Part shown: piece by piece, positions 12,908-24,486 of the stretch
Layout: each line of letters begins with the position of its first letter
Numbering within the stretch: the first letter of the stretch is position 1
DNA from: Gentiana macrophylla
Lineage: Eukaryota > Streptophyta > Magnoliopsida > Gentianales > Gentianaceae
Reading direction: 5' to 3'
Assembly: GCA_026214975.1 (NCBI GenBank)
Contig: CM047809.1
Coordinates: forward strand, 32,399,977-32,463,976
Length of the DNA: 64,000 bases
Program-made: the position numbers and the translations under genes
The notes under the pieces: generated by a model
The model's input: the letters and a program-made list of their open reading frames with translations, nothing else
Told to the model about the DNA's origin: nothing
Databases searched by the model: none

Positions 12908-14010
12908 GTTTTTGGGGTGTCACAATGAAAGAAGGTGTTACTTTAAATACACTAGTTTTACTTGTTACTTTTAATGTCACTGTTACTATTACTGTGACTG
13001 AAGGTGTTAGTGTTAGTGTGATTACATAAGTGTTACTGAGTGAAGGTGTTACTGTGATTGAATGTGTTATTATGAAATACACAAGTTTTTTTGGGATGTT
13101 ACTGTGATATTATGTTACTGTGATTGTGATGTGTTACTGTTATTAAATATGTTTGTTAATAAAACGTATTATTGTGACTGAAGGTGTTAGTGTAATTACA
13201 TAAGGTGTTACTGTGATTGTAAGGTGCTTTACTATGATTGAAGGTGTTACTGTGATTGAATGTGTTACTATAAAATACACAAGTTTATTAGGGTTTTACT
13301 GTTATTGGAGGTGTTTGTAAATAAAATATGTTACTGTTATTGTCACTATCATTATTACTGTGACATAAGGTGTTAATATGACTGACGGTGTTACTGTAAT
13401 TGTTAGGTGTTACTGTGATTGCATGTGTTGTTGTGAAATACTTTATGGAAAATTAGGGATGAGGACACAATCTGAAATATTTTTAAGTAATAGGACAAAT
13501 TTACATATTTTTTATAGGAGAAGGACAAATCGCATAATTTTATAGCGAGAAGGACAAACAGTGAATCCGAAAATCGATGAATCTTCCAGTGAATCCAAAT
13601 CATGAATTTCGATGTTGAATTTTGACAAATGAATTCGAAAATCGGTGAATCTCGACAATGAATTTTGAAAATTAGTAAATTTCGACAAAGTGAATTTGGC
13701 AAGTGAATTTAAATAAATGAATTTGAACACAAGTGAATTTCGACGATGAATGAATAATTTTGTCCTTTATGCAAAAGTTTTAAAAACTCGCCCTTCTACT
13801 CAATTGATGAAATATTTTGTCTTTCTTCTTCATTCCCCCAATACTTTATTGGGGTGTTACTGTGATACTATGTTACTGTGATTGTGATGTATTACTGTTA
13901 TTAAAGGTGTTACTGTGAAATACACAAGTTTATTTTGGGTGTTACTGTGATTGAATGTAGTATTGTGATTGAATTTTTTACTATGATTGTGAGGTGTTAG
14001 TGTAAACACT
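12908..14010 (+). repeat. degenerate GTGTTACTGTGATTG minisatellite, interrupted
   Basis: The plus strand repeats variants of AAGGTGTTACTGTGATTG many times at 12908-13440 and again at 13850-14005. Larger units contain GTGAAATACACAAGTTTATT. Between them (13444-13840) is a different segment with its own short repeat of GAATTTCGACAA type. The open frames here are created by the repeat and are not genes. Confidence 0.8.
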
Positions 14011-14320
14011 GCGATTAATTCAATTGTTTTTTCGGATTTCAAAAACTACATTGAAAGAGTATCATATGAGACATAAAAATAAAGAGAGAAAAAATATGAA
14101 TTTTGGTAAAAGAATTTTGATGATAGGAGTTCTAAATCAAAAATTACGGTTGTATATAAAAAAGCGCTCCTATTAATTCAAATATTTTTCGGATTTACAA
14201 AATTACGTCGAAAGGGTATCTTATGAGATATCAAAAAAAGAGGGAAAAATATGAATTCTGGTTAAAAAATTCTGGTTATCGGAGTTCTAAATAAAAAATT
14301 ACGATTGTTATAATAAATAT
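14011..14320 (+). repeat. two-copy tandem duplication (~155 bp unit)
   Basis: Copy 1 (about 14014-14158) and copy 2 (about 14171-14320) share TTAATTCAA, TTTTCGGATTT, GAGATA/GAGACAT, AAAATATGAATT, GGAGTTCTAAAT and AAAAATTACG in the same order. They are about 80 percent alike by eye. No coding content. Confidence 0.8.
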
Positions 14321-15249
14321 AATAAAAAAAAGAAGCAGGCAGGCAGGCAGCCGGCAACATCGTGTTAAAAAAAAGAGCGACCCATTAAAGTCTGATAAAT
14401 GATGAGAGAGTGTTTTTCTAGTATATAAGGGTATATTTGTCCGATTAATTTGATTTGTCTTTTTACAATATTTTCAAATTGTGTGTCCTATTTATTTATT
14501 TAGTATTAAAAATTGGATTTTAGCATCTTCATTTTTTTTTCTACCTTTGTTAAACGGATTTGGTAATTTTTCAACTCATTTATTAATTTAGGCCGGCCTT
14601 GATGTTTGTGATGTACATGATTAGGGTTGTCACCCTCATGACAATGTTCTTGCTGTAAATGTAGTTGGTTTTGATTTAATAAGGTTTTTTGTTCTCTAGG
14701 AGAAAAGGTTGAAATGAATTTATCTTATCTATTTGTATTTATTATCAAGAAAATTCCTTCTTCGATGCAAGCGTACAAGGATTTTAAGACAAAATCTTTA
14801 GGTAATCTAAATGTCTTAGAAAATGTTTTTTCGATCGAAAATGACTAGTTTCAAGTCTTTGGAGACTATTTCAAGTGTTTGGGAGACTAGGAAATTTAGA
14901 TGTAAGGGGGCCAAACAGACACAAAATATACTTAAATAATCAAATAGGACAACTTCAAATTTTAATTGTTTATAAAGACAAAAAATTAATAGATGGACAT
15001 ATTTTATCTCAACAAAGATTCAAAATAAGAAACTCTCATGCGTATGGAAGAATGGAGGAAAAAAAGGCCACAATCTCAAAAAAAATTATGGTTATTTTAT
15101 TTTTCCTACTCAAGTATTCATTCATTAGTAAATTTTATTCTACACATCCGATCATCATGGTTTTTTCATCATAATTCATATCTTTATCCTTTTTATTCTG
15201 ATATCTCATTTAATATTATTCAACATTATTTTTTAAATTCGATTTTTTC
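14321..15249. other. AT-rich spacer, no gene recognised
   Basis: It contains a short AGGC run (14335-14352) and poly-A-rich sequence. The overlapping 99- and 71-codon frames at 14875-15253 have no recognisable domain and a low-complexity composition, so I do not call a gene. Confidence 0.3.
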
Positions 15250-15960
15250 ATAATTCATAGCGAATGCAGTGACACTTAAGAACAACAACGGATGCAACGG
15301 CACTTAAGAATTAAACATGCAATGACATACAATGGATGCGGTGACACTTAAGAACAAAACATGCAGTGACAGACACAATGACACCTTATGTAGTGACATC
15401 AAAATTCACATATACTGTAACACCTTATGCACTTCGGTGATGATATGGATTGGCATAATGCAGTGACACTTGACTTGCCTCAGACATCATTATTTTATAG
15501 AGACAATAGTAGGGTGCAGTAACAATGGTAGTTGCACTATGAGGTGCAATAACAATGAACATGCAATGTCAATGAAGATACAATAACAGTTGAGTTGCAA
15601 AACATATGAACATGCATTGACAAAGACCATTGAAGATGCGGTGACATTTAAATATGCAGTGATAGGTGAAGATCACTTGAAGTGCTAAACATTTAAACAT
15701 TTAATGCAATGACGATTGAAGCAGCAGTGCCAATAATAGTTTGTTACTGTATCTTCGGTAATACATTTTGAAACTAAAACAGGCGACACTTCATTTTAGG
15801 TGACATCTTACATAAAGCTTATGAAGAGAACATACGGTGTCACTACATCTTTAGTGAAAATTTATATGATAAAATCATGTGTAACAGCATTTTCAGTGTC
15901 AATGCATCTTCACTTACACTTTATGAATGTCACGTCGGGTGTCACTGCACCTATGGAGTC
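15250..15960. repeat. degenerate TGCAGTGACAC repeat array
   Basis: Words such as ATGCAGTGACACTTAAGAAC, TGCAATGACA, GATGCGGTGACA and TGTAACACCTTATG recur through about 700 bp. ACTGTAACACCTT is the reverse complement of the AAGGTGTTACTGT word in the 12908-14010 array. The two arrays may therefore be diverged inverted halves of one element. No transposase was found between them. Confidence 0.65.
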
Positions 15961-16590
15961 AATTGAATGTGACATCTTCACTTACATTTTCAATCTGATT
16001 TCCAGATACACAAGCTACGAAGACCACATTCTTCTCCTTTCCAACATCTATTTCATACAACTCGTTGAAAACCTCAAGAAATTCTAAAACAAGTTTCTCA
16101 TAGAAAGACTTTTTGGAGCAATCAAATTCAGAATCAATACACCAAACTGCAAAATTATCTCTCTGAACCAATAAGAACATCCTTCTAAACAAAAAACAAA
16201 GGGGAGCAAATTAACCAGGTTTTGCAACACTTGAATCTAAATCCACTATAATCACATCAAATTTACCTCTTAATTTATCATATATTCCATTATATGCAAA
16301 TTTCTTCACTAATTCAATCCCATAAGATACACGTAGAAACAGTCCAATTTACCTCTTATGTTCTTAGATTTAGACGTCATTCCTCCGCCACCGCCACGGC
16401 CACGGCCACCGCCTTCTTCACATACAGCCGGCGAGGCATTACTGACAAAGCTACAATTGGAATCACCGCTGCCTCCATCTTCGGCGCCTTTGTCTCCGGC
16501 GTAGCCGCCACCGCCAATTTCAACCTTTCGTACCATTGGAGCTGTATTTGCCCGATCGATTGGCCTTTGAGAAATGATCTTACGCATTTG
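15961..16590 (-). pseudogene. fragment of a METTL13/spermidine-synthase-like methyltransferase gene
   Basis: On the minus strand, two separate stretches resemble parts of a plant methyltransferase-like protein. Near 16262-16235 the frame reads KFDVIIVDLDSS, the acidic strand typical of Rossmann-fold methyltransferases of this family. It is followed at 16192-15990 by a frame ending in SFYEKLVLEFLEVF-NELYEIDVG and a VFVACVSGN strand. Upstream (16587-16380) is a glycine-rich stretch with no clear match. There is a stop between the two parts and no complete gene. It lies directly beside the GTGAC-rich array, so capture by a transposon is possible. The family name rests on remembered motifs. Confidence 0.4.
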
Positions 16591-17234
16591 TAAGAAAGGG
16601 GTAACTTAGGATAGTAAATTAAAATTTTCCGTTAATTAAGATGGTATTTTAGTATGTCCTAAAAGCTTATTTAAGTTCTAAGTTGTTGGTAAATGTTTTG
16701 CTAGTTCGTTTTGTGTATGCATTTTTGTCTCTTTTACAATGTGATGTCTGATTGCTAGTTCGCCTTTTTGCCTAGGTGTTGTGTTTTCTTGAATAGGGTT
16801 GAAGTGTTGTGCATGTATTGTTGCAGGTGTAAATTTGGTATTTCGATAAGATTTATGATTTAGGTACAATAATCATTTGTAAAACCCCCAAACTTTAAAT
16901 TAAGGGTATTATTGTTTTTCGAATAATAAGGGATTTTGTTTTATTAGTAAATTGCCGATAAATACACGTCTGATCGTGATCGTGACTCATTTAATTTAAA
17001 GAGATAATTATGAAGAGATATCACCATTAATTAAGATTATTTGATTGTAGTTGTATTAATATTGGTAATTAATGAGTTACTCCAGGAAAATTTTACACAC
17101 ACTATAAATAAATGTTTTATGTTGTGTGTGGTTTATATCAAAAATAAATACAATAAGAGGGGCGTGTACGGGTCGAGCATGGAAAAACACGGCTAATGAT
17201 TATATGTGCAAAGTGTATGATAGGGGCAATTCTG
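16591..17234. other. AT-rich spacer, no gene recognised
   Basis: No domain or element boundary is seen. Short open frames are not credible. Confidence 0.3.
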
Positions 17235-17356
17235 TTGTAGGGACTCCTTATTAGAATGGACCGTCAGATGACTGTCACGAGTACAAGCAAACAAAACAGT
17301 TTTGTCTTATTCGACACGTAACAATCATCTGACGGTATGTTTTAATAAGGAGCCTT
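17235..17356. repeat. 122 nt foldback (small MITE or hairpin-RNA-like)
   Basis: The left arm (from GGGACTCCTTATTAGAATGG, 17239 onward, through CCGTCAGATGACTGT) is complementary to the right arm (ATCATCTGACGGTATG, then TTAATAAGGAGCC, ending at 17356). About four fifths of roughly 58 positions pair, and the stem closes at the near-palindrome CAAAACAGTTTTG. There is no obvious flanking duplication. Such a structure may be a small foldback transposon or a hairpin RNA precursor. Sequence alone does not decide. Confidence 0.75.
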
Positions 17357-17523
17357 TGCATCAGAATCTTCCGAATGGTAGTTTGGTCAATAATAAAGAA
17401 GTCAAAGTGTTCTGTTTGGGGCACTGATGATCGAGGAAATAAATAAAGAAAAGTGATGATTCATTGACCGTCAGTACAATGTTTTCCAATCCGATACACG
17501 AATGGTTTACAGGCAAGTTTAAG

Positions 17524-19327
17524 TGTTGGAAATAAAATCTATGCTTTGATGATGATTCGTCACTTGTTTAATTATTCTTTTATATCTCATTGATGAAGTG
17601 CCATAACTAGTTGTTATAATGCAAAGCAAAAAGATGTCTAGAACTGGATGTATAGGTTTTATTAGAGTCAGATCGTTGTTTAAGTTAAATCAGACAAGCA
17701 CCGTAATAGAATATGATCAAAACTGAGAAACTGGCTTTTAAGAGATTACTGAGTTTACATATCAAACTGAAGTCTGAAGAAGGTAAGTTCGCTGAGGGAT
17801 CAAACTCTGTTGACTTATCTAGAAGGTGGAGGTGGGGGAACAAACTCGGTTTATAAAGGCTGGGGGACACAGACTCAGTTATTGAAGAAAGAAGAACTGA
17901 GAGTTCAAACTCAGTTTATGAAGACTAAAGCCGAGACTGTAAAGTTAGAATTTAGGTAAGTCTATGATGTCTTGAATTAACTTTATAGATCTTGTATGAA
18001 GACCTAAGATACATAAGGACAATCATATCTTAGATGACATGGATTTATATGGTGTACTCTGGTCAAGTCAATAAAGATCAGATGAAGTTAGAGTATTCAG
18101 TTTTAAAAGAAGAGTATAAAACTGAGTTAAAGCTCTATATCAGTTGGAAACTGAAAACTGACCTACTCAGTTATACAAGCTTAAAACTAACATACCTCAA
18201 AACACTTAGTTTAATGCATAAATCATCCAAGAACTAAAGAAAAATCGGAACTTTGAAAAGCAAGCATTTTCATTGGATGATGGACTGACATGACAGAACG
18301 GTCAGTGACAAATTTGACATATAGCCGTTGATAGCTATGAAGATTCAAATTTGAACGTTGGAAAAACCCTATAAATAGATCACTTCTACTTTAAGATGAA
18401 GAGTGGAGTTCCAAGCATAAAGCTATTAAGAAAGATTCAAGTAAGGAAGAAAAGTGAATTAAAAATAACTCGTGCTATATTCTATATTGCAAGATCCAAA
18501 TCAAGAAATCTTTAAAGTGTTTTAAACTTTCAAGAAAGACATCAAGATCTACACTTGAAGAATTCAGATCTTACTGTGCAGATTATATATACATCCAGAA
18601 GAAGAAGCTCATATCATAAGTTGAATCATAGTTATTGATTCAAGTCTCAACTTTGTTTATACAAAGGTTTAGAATGTGAAACACCAAGACGGTGTGAAGG
18701 ACAGTTGAGGTGCAGTCGGGAAGACTGTGTTTGTGATGAGATGGTGAAGAGTCAATTCAACCCTTCAAGGACCAGTGGAGCAGACTTAGTGACACAACAA
18801 TTCAACATGTTATGGACTAAGGCTCGGAGATTGTGAAGCAAGGGAATAGTCAAGGACAATCAATGTTTAAATTTACTTTGTGTCTTGTAACTGTAACCTC
18901 AAGAACATAGTGAAATCCTCAACATCACAAGAGAAAAGAGGACTGATATGATTACACCACCTGGAACCTCTATACGTTTTTGTGTTATTTATTTTATGCA
19001 TTTACTTACAACAATTATTTCTGTGATTGTCTATTGCATATCTATTCTAGTACACAACTCAGCAAACATCAGAAACTAAGTGAGCACTGCATATTTCAAG
19101 AAAAACTTATAACAAAAGTTTTTTTTATAAGGCTTTAATATATCTGCTACCGGTTAACTCAGTTTGAGGATAAGTCAGTTTGACTTAAACTCAGCTCTGT
19201 TAGCTTAACTCCACAAAAGTTTAAATCTGAATTTAACTTAGGTTTTTAAGAATCAAGGATTTTTATCACAAGTTTATTCACCCCCCCACCCTCTAATCTT
19301 GTGTAAGCCTTTTTCATGGGACCAACA
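17524..19327 (+). mobile_element. solo LTR of a copia (Sirevirus-like) element
   Basis: The 1.8 kb sequence starts TGTTGGAAATAAAATC and ends CATGGGACCAACA. It is flanked by a perfect 5 bp duplication, TTAAG (17519-17523 and 19328-19332). No polypurine tract, primer site or internal coding region adjoins it, so the body was lost by LTR-LTR recombination. The start with GCTTTGATGATG and the C-run near the end (CACCCCCCCACCCTC) resemble Sirevirus-type copia LTRs; that lineage call is inference. Repeated AACTCAGTT words lie in the 5' half. Confidence 0.88.
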
Positions 19328-19332
19328 TTAAG

Positions 19333-19793
19333 TTATGATATTTATTTCCATTTTAGAGTTTTAATTCTAGATTTTAGGTTAAAATTGTGTCTTTAATTAT
19401 TAGGGTTCATGCAAAATTGATGGATGATCAGAAAAAGGGAATTGTGATATGGTATTCTGAATTAGCGGATCGAAGTAGTCAATTCAAGCAATAATAGTTG
19501 TTAGTTACTGTTCAGTTTGTAGTGCGGCTCGTCTTTAAGTCAAAGAGTTATTCTTACCAACAGGTTCAGTTTTTAGTTTAAAGATTATGCCTTTAAGTTG
19601 TTTTGAATTTTTTTTATGTTAAACTGCATGAATGTAGACATGATTATGTGTTGTCAGGTATCTGCTAAACTGTGTTGTCGGGTAGACATGATTTTGTTTT
19701 TTCAAGTTACTTTTATGTAAATTGTTATAAGTGTTTTTGTTATGAGTGGTGGAGATAGGATGAGAGTTTGGTGTTGTTATGGCTGTAGCATGT
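19333..19793. other. spacer, no gene recognised
   Basis: Nothing identifiable lies between the solo LTR and the end of the minus-strand copia element. Confidence 0.3.
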
Positions 19794-20132
19794 TGAAGTT
19801 GTAAAAACAACGAAAATGAAAGAAAGAAAGCAGAAGAATTATTATTCAAGGAATAAACAATTAGTTAAGTTTATAATGCTACTGATCATATGGTATTTAT
19901 AATAACATACACCACGTGTATCGGTTAATGGAAGTTACAAGGTAGTTATAACTAAATTTAACATGATAACCGTTCTAACTACATGATACAACAAAATATG
20001 TTGCTGACAAACTCAACAGTCTGCTGAGCCTTCAGTAGTCAACTAACCATACTTAGCTGCATGTTGCACTCAGAACTCCTTTTAGCTCCTATGTTATAAC
20101 ATCCATGAACAAGCGTGCACTCGGAACTCCCT
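19794..20132 (-). mobile_element. 3' end and probable LTR of a minus-strand copia
   Basis: This segment follows the RNase H end on the minus strand. A plausible LTR runs from a TGTTGAGTTTGTCAGC start at 20018, or from a little upstream, to a TTTTTACAACTTCAACA end near 19794. The upstream segment is only weakly purine-rich, and the 5' LTR is not found, so the exact limits are uncertain. Confidence 0.4.
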
Positions 20133-20620
20133 TCAGCTACTTGAACTAGGTTGAAACATCTTAGAAACACAAAACTTGTCCAATAGATTAGAGAAAATAT
20201 GTGCATCTAGAGCTTTGATGAGAATGTCAGTAATTTGTTCTTTTGTGTTGACAGGAAGAAGTTTAACAAGACTAGATTTGACTTTGTCCCTTACAACATG
20301 ACAATCAATTTCAATGTGCTTGGTCCTTTCATGAAACATAGGATTATGAGCAACATGCATGCCACTAGCACTGTATCAAAACAGTAAAGCGGGCAACTGA
20401 ATGGGAATCTGCAAATCTTGTAGAATTTTGACCAGCCACTGAAGTTCACATACTGCATTGGCCATAGCCCTATATCCAGCTCTAAAGATTTTTTTTTCTA
20501 CAGTTGTCTGTTTATTTGCCTTCCAAGATATATGAGCATCCCCCAAGAACATCATGTAGCCCGAAACTGATTTTCCGGTTTCAAGACAACCAGCCTAGTC
20601 ACTATCAGTAAACCCCTTCA
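20133..20620 (-). pseudogene. copia RNase H domain, degraded
   Basis: The minus strand encodes the last part of a Ty1/copia polyprotein. Recognisable pieces are KSVSGYMMFLGDAHISWK, KKIFRAGYRAMANAVCELQW and [17 protein letters not shown]. The catalytic acidic positions of the E-x-E-Y block have been replaced, and there are in-frame stops (for example near 20595 and 20370). It continues from the reverse transcriptase remnant to its right and leads to the presumed LTR at 19794-20132. Confidence 0.8.
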
Positions 20621-21628
20621 GAACAAAATTGTTCTCTACTGAAAACAAAATGCCTTGTCCTAGATTAGCCTTCATGTATCTCAGTAATATGTGAGCAGCC
20701 TTCATGTGATTCTTGGTAGGTGTGTCTAAAAATTGACTCAGCTGCTGAACATCAAAAGATATATGTCTGGTCTGGTGAAAGTAAAGTAAATGATTTAACC
20801 CACCAGTGATCCATATGCAGTACTACCATCAAGTAAAGGTGAATCTCCATGTGGAATTTTTGTTTGGATTCTATAGGTGTTTTGGCAAGTTTATATCCCA
20901 AAAACTCATACTCTTCTAGAAAATTAAGAGTCTACTTCCTTTGAGAGATAGCAATGCTAGAATGAGTTCTAACAGCTTCAATGCCTAGAAAATATCTCAA
21001 TTTTCCAAGTTCTTTAATGGTAAACTGCTGATGTATGGGGCATATTTGACTTGCTGAATGAGCTGAATGTCATGACTAGAAGCTATTATATCATTTAGAG
21101 GGACTAATAAAGCAATAAAGGATTGTCCTGGCCCTTTTGTGAACAAACTATGATCATTCTTGGATTGGACAAACCCTGTCTCTTCAAAGACTATGTCAGC
21201 TTACGATTCCATTGTCTGTTGGCTTGCTTTAAATAATATAGTGTCTTGGTTAATCTGCAAACTTGATTTTCCTTGTCTGTTTTGAAACATGGATGAAGTT
21301 GCATGTACACCTCTTTATACAGGTCTACATGTAAGATAGCAGTGTTGACATCCATCTGATGAAAGTGCCGATTATGAGTTGTTGTTCCTACTAGTAAAGC
21401 TCTAACTGTGGTGATCTTGACAACATTAGAAAAAGTTTCTTGATAATCAATACCATGTGTCTGATTATATCCGTTTGCAACCAATATGGCTTTATATCTT
21501 TCTACAGAACCATCAGGATTATACTTGATTTTATACACCCATTTGCACCCAATGGGCTTCTTTCCAGTAGGCAAATCAACAACTTCCCAAATATGAGTGG
21601 TCTGCAAAGCTTCAATCTCCTTTTGCAT
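20621..21628 (-). pseudogene. copia reverse transcriptase, degraded
   Basis: The best-preserved part is 21628-21191. It opens with MQKEIEALQTTHIWEVVDLP and contains GCKWVYKIKYNPDGS, NGYNQTHGIDYQETF and HQMDVNTAILHVDLYKEVYM, the order seen in every copia reverse transcriptase (RVT_2). In the usual DVKTAFLNG block the K-to-N change and loss of normal residues point to decay. The downstream palm, with the catalytic YVDD, lies in the 21190-20640 stretch and is too broken to follow. Confidence 0.85.
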
Positions 21629-21699
21629 ACCTTCTTTCCACTCATCATGTTTAATTACTTGATTATATGTTTTTTGTTCATTGACAACATCAAATGCAT

Positions 21700-22783
21700 T
21701 GATGAATAGGATTTCTTATTGCTGCTCTTTTTTGTTGGAATCACTCTTCATTTTAATGAAGAGTGCAAGCAAGTTGTTGTTTCTCCTTTTCTTTGAGAAT
21801 ATCATTTATTTTGGTGGCTCTTTATTGGTGTTGTTTTCTGGTGTTAGGGATGAGTTTTTACATGCTGGATGGTTAAGGCATCAACCAAGGTTTCAGTGGT
21901 GGATATCATGGATTTTTCATTGCTACTGCACTTTTGGGAAGGTGGTAATTTTATAGCATGTCACAACTTCAATTTTATGTGCAAACAATGGTGCTATTGT
22001 GGTCTCTATTCCTTTGCAGATCAAACTCAAACATGTGCTCTTAAGAAGAATACATTTGTTGCTGCTGCAGTTTTGCTTCTATTTGCTTGTTGATGGATGG
22101 TTTTTTTGACTCTTCTGGGGACTTGAAAGATGCTGGGGTTGTAGATTTCTTTTAGTACTTCTTGTTTTTGTTTTTTTGGCCTTGTAAGGTTGCTCTTTAG
22201 ATGATAATGGGGTTGCACCCCTTCTTTAGTTTTTATAGATTTTGTTCCAACATACAAAGGCCCACACTCTTTCCCTAGCATCCAATTTTCCTACCTTGAG
22301 TTTTCAGAACTAGGGTTTTAAGGAGGTGGGGTATGTATGTTGACGACATCATGTTATGAGGAGTTGCCGGGAGTGGCAAAAACCTTCGAATATTGTTCCT
22401 ACAATCAATAAAATACTACAGGTTAAAGAAAAACATCAATTGCATTGATGTATCTCGCATACTCAGCTGAGAGTTTTTCCACATTCATTACTTCACTCAA
22501 CAGATGTGGGGTCTGATGTACCGTGTGAGCACCTCCTTAATAGAAATGGTGATTTTCTTGTCCTTACTGGCCTTCTCAGCTGAACAGGTGTAGGAGCATG
22601 GCTGACTGGACCACTTCCTTCATAGGAGTCACAGTTGCAAGTGATCTTGTGTCGGACTGCTCAGCTGATCATCAAAACTGTCCTTGACTGGCAATGGCAG
22701 TGGCATATTAGATGTGTACCTAGTCTTGCCTATGACCTGCTGAAATAACGGAAAGTAAAATCCATAAAATTGATTGCTTTTAG
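21700..22783 (-). pseudogene. copia polyprotein linker region, unreadable
   Basis: Between the integrase and reverse transcriptase remnants lies about 1.1 kb where the variable integrase C-terminus should be. I find no continuous frame. Plus-strand frames here (21681-22093) overlap this antisense region and are not separate genes. Confidence 0.4.
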
Positions 22784-23470
22784 CTACAATAATATCTTTG
22801 TTTGTGATATCCAAGAGTATGGAACTCTTGGAGGTGTTTGAATTCCCAAGATAGACACAAGTCCTGCATCTGGAATCAAACTTTGTAATGTACTGCTATA
22901 GTGTGCAAGAAAAACCAAGCAATCAAATACTTTAAACACGGAGTAATCTGGCTTAGTTCCATAAAACACTTCATGAGGTGTGCTTTCCTTCAACAGTGGT
23001 GTAGGTGTCGCATTAATCAATTTCACAGCATGTGAAAGACAAAAACCCCAATATTCAATGGGTAGGTTACTCTGAAATCTTAGACCCCTGACAACATTCA
23101 GCAGATGTTGATGTTTTCTTTCCACAATATCATTTTGTTCTGGTGTGCTGACACAAGAGGTCTGGTGTATAATGCCATGTTGTTCATAGAAAGTTGTGCT
23201 GAAACGCAACTCCATTGTCAGATCTAATTACTTCAATAATCTTGTTAAACTGAGTAGAAACAAACTTAACAAAATATTTAATAAGATCATAAGCTTCAGA
23301 TTTATGCCTTATTAAAAAGCCCAAGTAAATCTAGAAAAGTCATCCACAACAGTCACGAAATATTGATGTCCATTCACAGTGTGATGCCTCAAAGGGCCCA
23401 AAATATCCATATGAACAAGATCAAAAACAACATTCACATTAGTAACACTTAATGAAAAAGAATTTTTCAT
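22784..23470 (-). pseudogene. copia integrase core, degraded
   Basis: The minus strand keeps the second half of a copia integrase: the [23 protein letters not shown] region, with E of the catalytic triad in the VERKH block, then [16 protein letters not shown] and [14 protein letters not shown]. The upstream part (23470-23220), with the GYKYFLTIVDD-like segment, is frameshifted, so the first catalytic aspartate cannot be placed in one frame. Confidence 0.85.
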
Positions 23471-23550
23471 CAACTTTGCCATAGGACAAACATAGCAATA
23501 TCATGTTTACAAAACTTTACATCAGTAGATATAGAACTAATAATTTGCAA

Positions 23551-23907
23551 TCATTTATCTCGTAGGTGTCCTTGTCTATAATGCCATAAAAGAGCATCAT
23601 CTAGCCTATAAGACAAAGTATTATTATGTACAACATTAACAGCAGAAATCTTGAATGGTTGTTTTAGAACATATAAGCCTTTGTGCAACTCAGCTGAACC
23701 AATCACTCTCTTGTTCTTATCCTGCCAAAGACACTTGTTAGCAGCAAAAACAGCAGCACGTTTTGAATGGTTAATCAAAGCAGGTAAAGGTAACAGTTTA
23801 TATTTAAAACCATGAATGTAAAAGACATCATGTAAGACTAACTGAGAGTTAACTCTCACTTGTCCTGTATGTGTAACAGAAACATTGTTCCCATTAGGAA
23901 ATCCCAT
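23551..23907 (-). pseudogene. copia GAG-pre-integrase region, degraded
   Basis: The frame has NVSVTHTGQVRVNSQLVLHD followed by VFYIHGFKYKLLPLPAL, and ends LLWHYRQGHLRDK, which corresponds to the zinc-binding LWHxRLGH motif that opens copia integrases. The histidine motif is recognisable but altered. Gag and the 5' LTR are missing: the sequence loses similarity near 23930 and a MITE follows. Confidence 0.85.
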
Positions 23908-23994
23908 TTATGCCAGTAGAAGGCTTAGGATTACTTAATAGTCCAAAGAACGTATAATGCGATTTGCGGTACCTGATAAAACCGTATTCAGTAT

Positions 23995-24478
23995 TAGGGT
24001 TGTAAATGAGCTGAGTTACTCATGAACTACTCGTACTCGACTCGTAAGAGACTTCGACTCGATTCGGTTTTTTTCGAGTTCGAGTTCGAGTCGTGCTATT
24101 TGAATAATTAACGAGCCTTTCTCGAGCTTTAAAATATAGTAATCGAGTAGCTCGCAAGTTTATCGAGCTTGATTAAATAATTATTTAATTAATTAAACTA
24201 ATTAAATTTATAATAAAATATTATTTTTATAATACAAAAAATATTATTTGAGTCGAGTATTAGACGAGTTGAGCTCGATCTTGCCATATTTCATTAAAAA
24301 TTAAATGAATTTCAACGAAAATAATCGAGTTTCTATATCGAGTATTTAGCGAGTCGAGTACGATCTTGCCTTTTTATGGCTCGATCGAGCTGAGCCGAGT
24401 TTCGAGCCCGAACTTTGTTAGCCAAGTCGAGTCGAGCGCTAGGAAGTATCGACTCGACTTGACTCGATTACACCCCTA
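23995..24478. mobile_element. hAT-type MITE (484 bp)
   Basis: The left terminus is TAGGGTTGTAAATGAGC and the right terminus, reverse-complemented, is TAGGGGTGTAATCGAG. They are flanked by imperfect 8 bp duplications, TTCAGTAT (23987-23994) and TTTAGTAC (24479-24486). The interior is full of ACTCGA/TCGAGT words in both orientations. No coding capacity. It is a different family from the 10239 element, though the terminus type is the same. Confidence 0.85.
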
Positions 24479-24486
24479 TTTAGTAC

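Noticed and set aside
12885..14042. Several threonine/valine-rich minus-strand frames
   Set aside because: They are translations of the GTGTTACTGTG minisatellite, so codon use reflects the repeat.
21440..22093. Plus-strand frames of 74-91 codons
   Set aside because: They are antisense to the decayed copia polyprotein and have no independent support.
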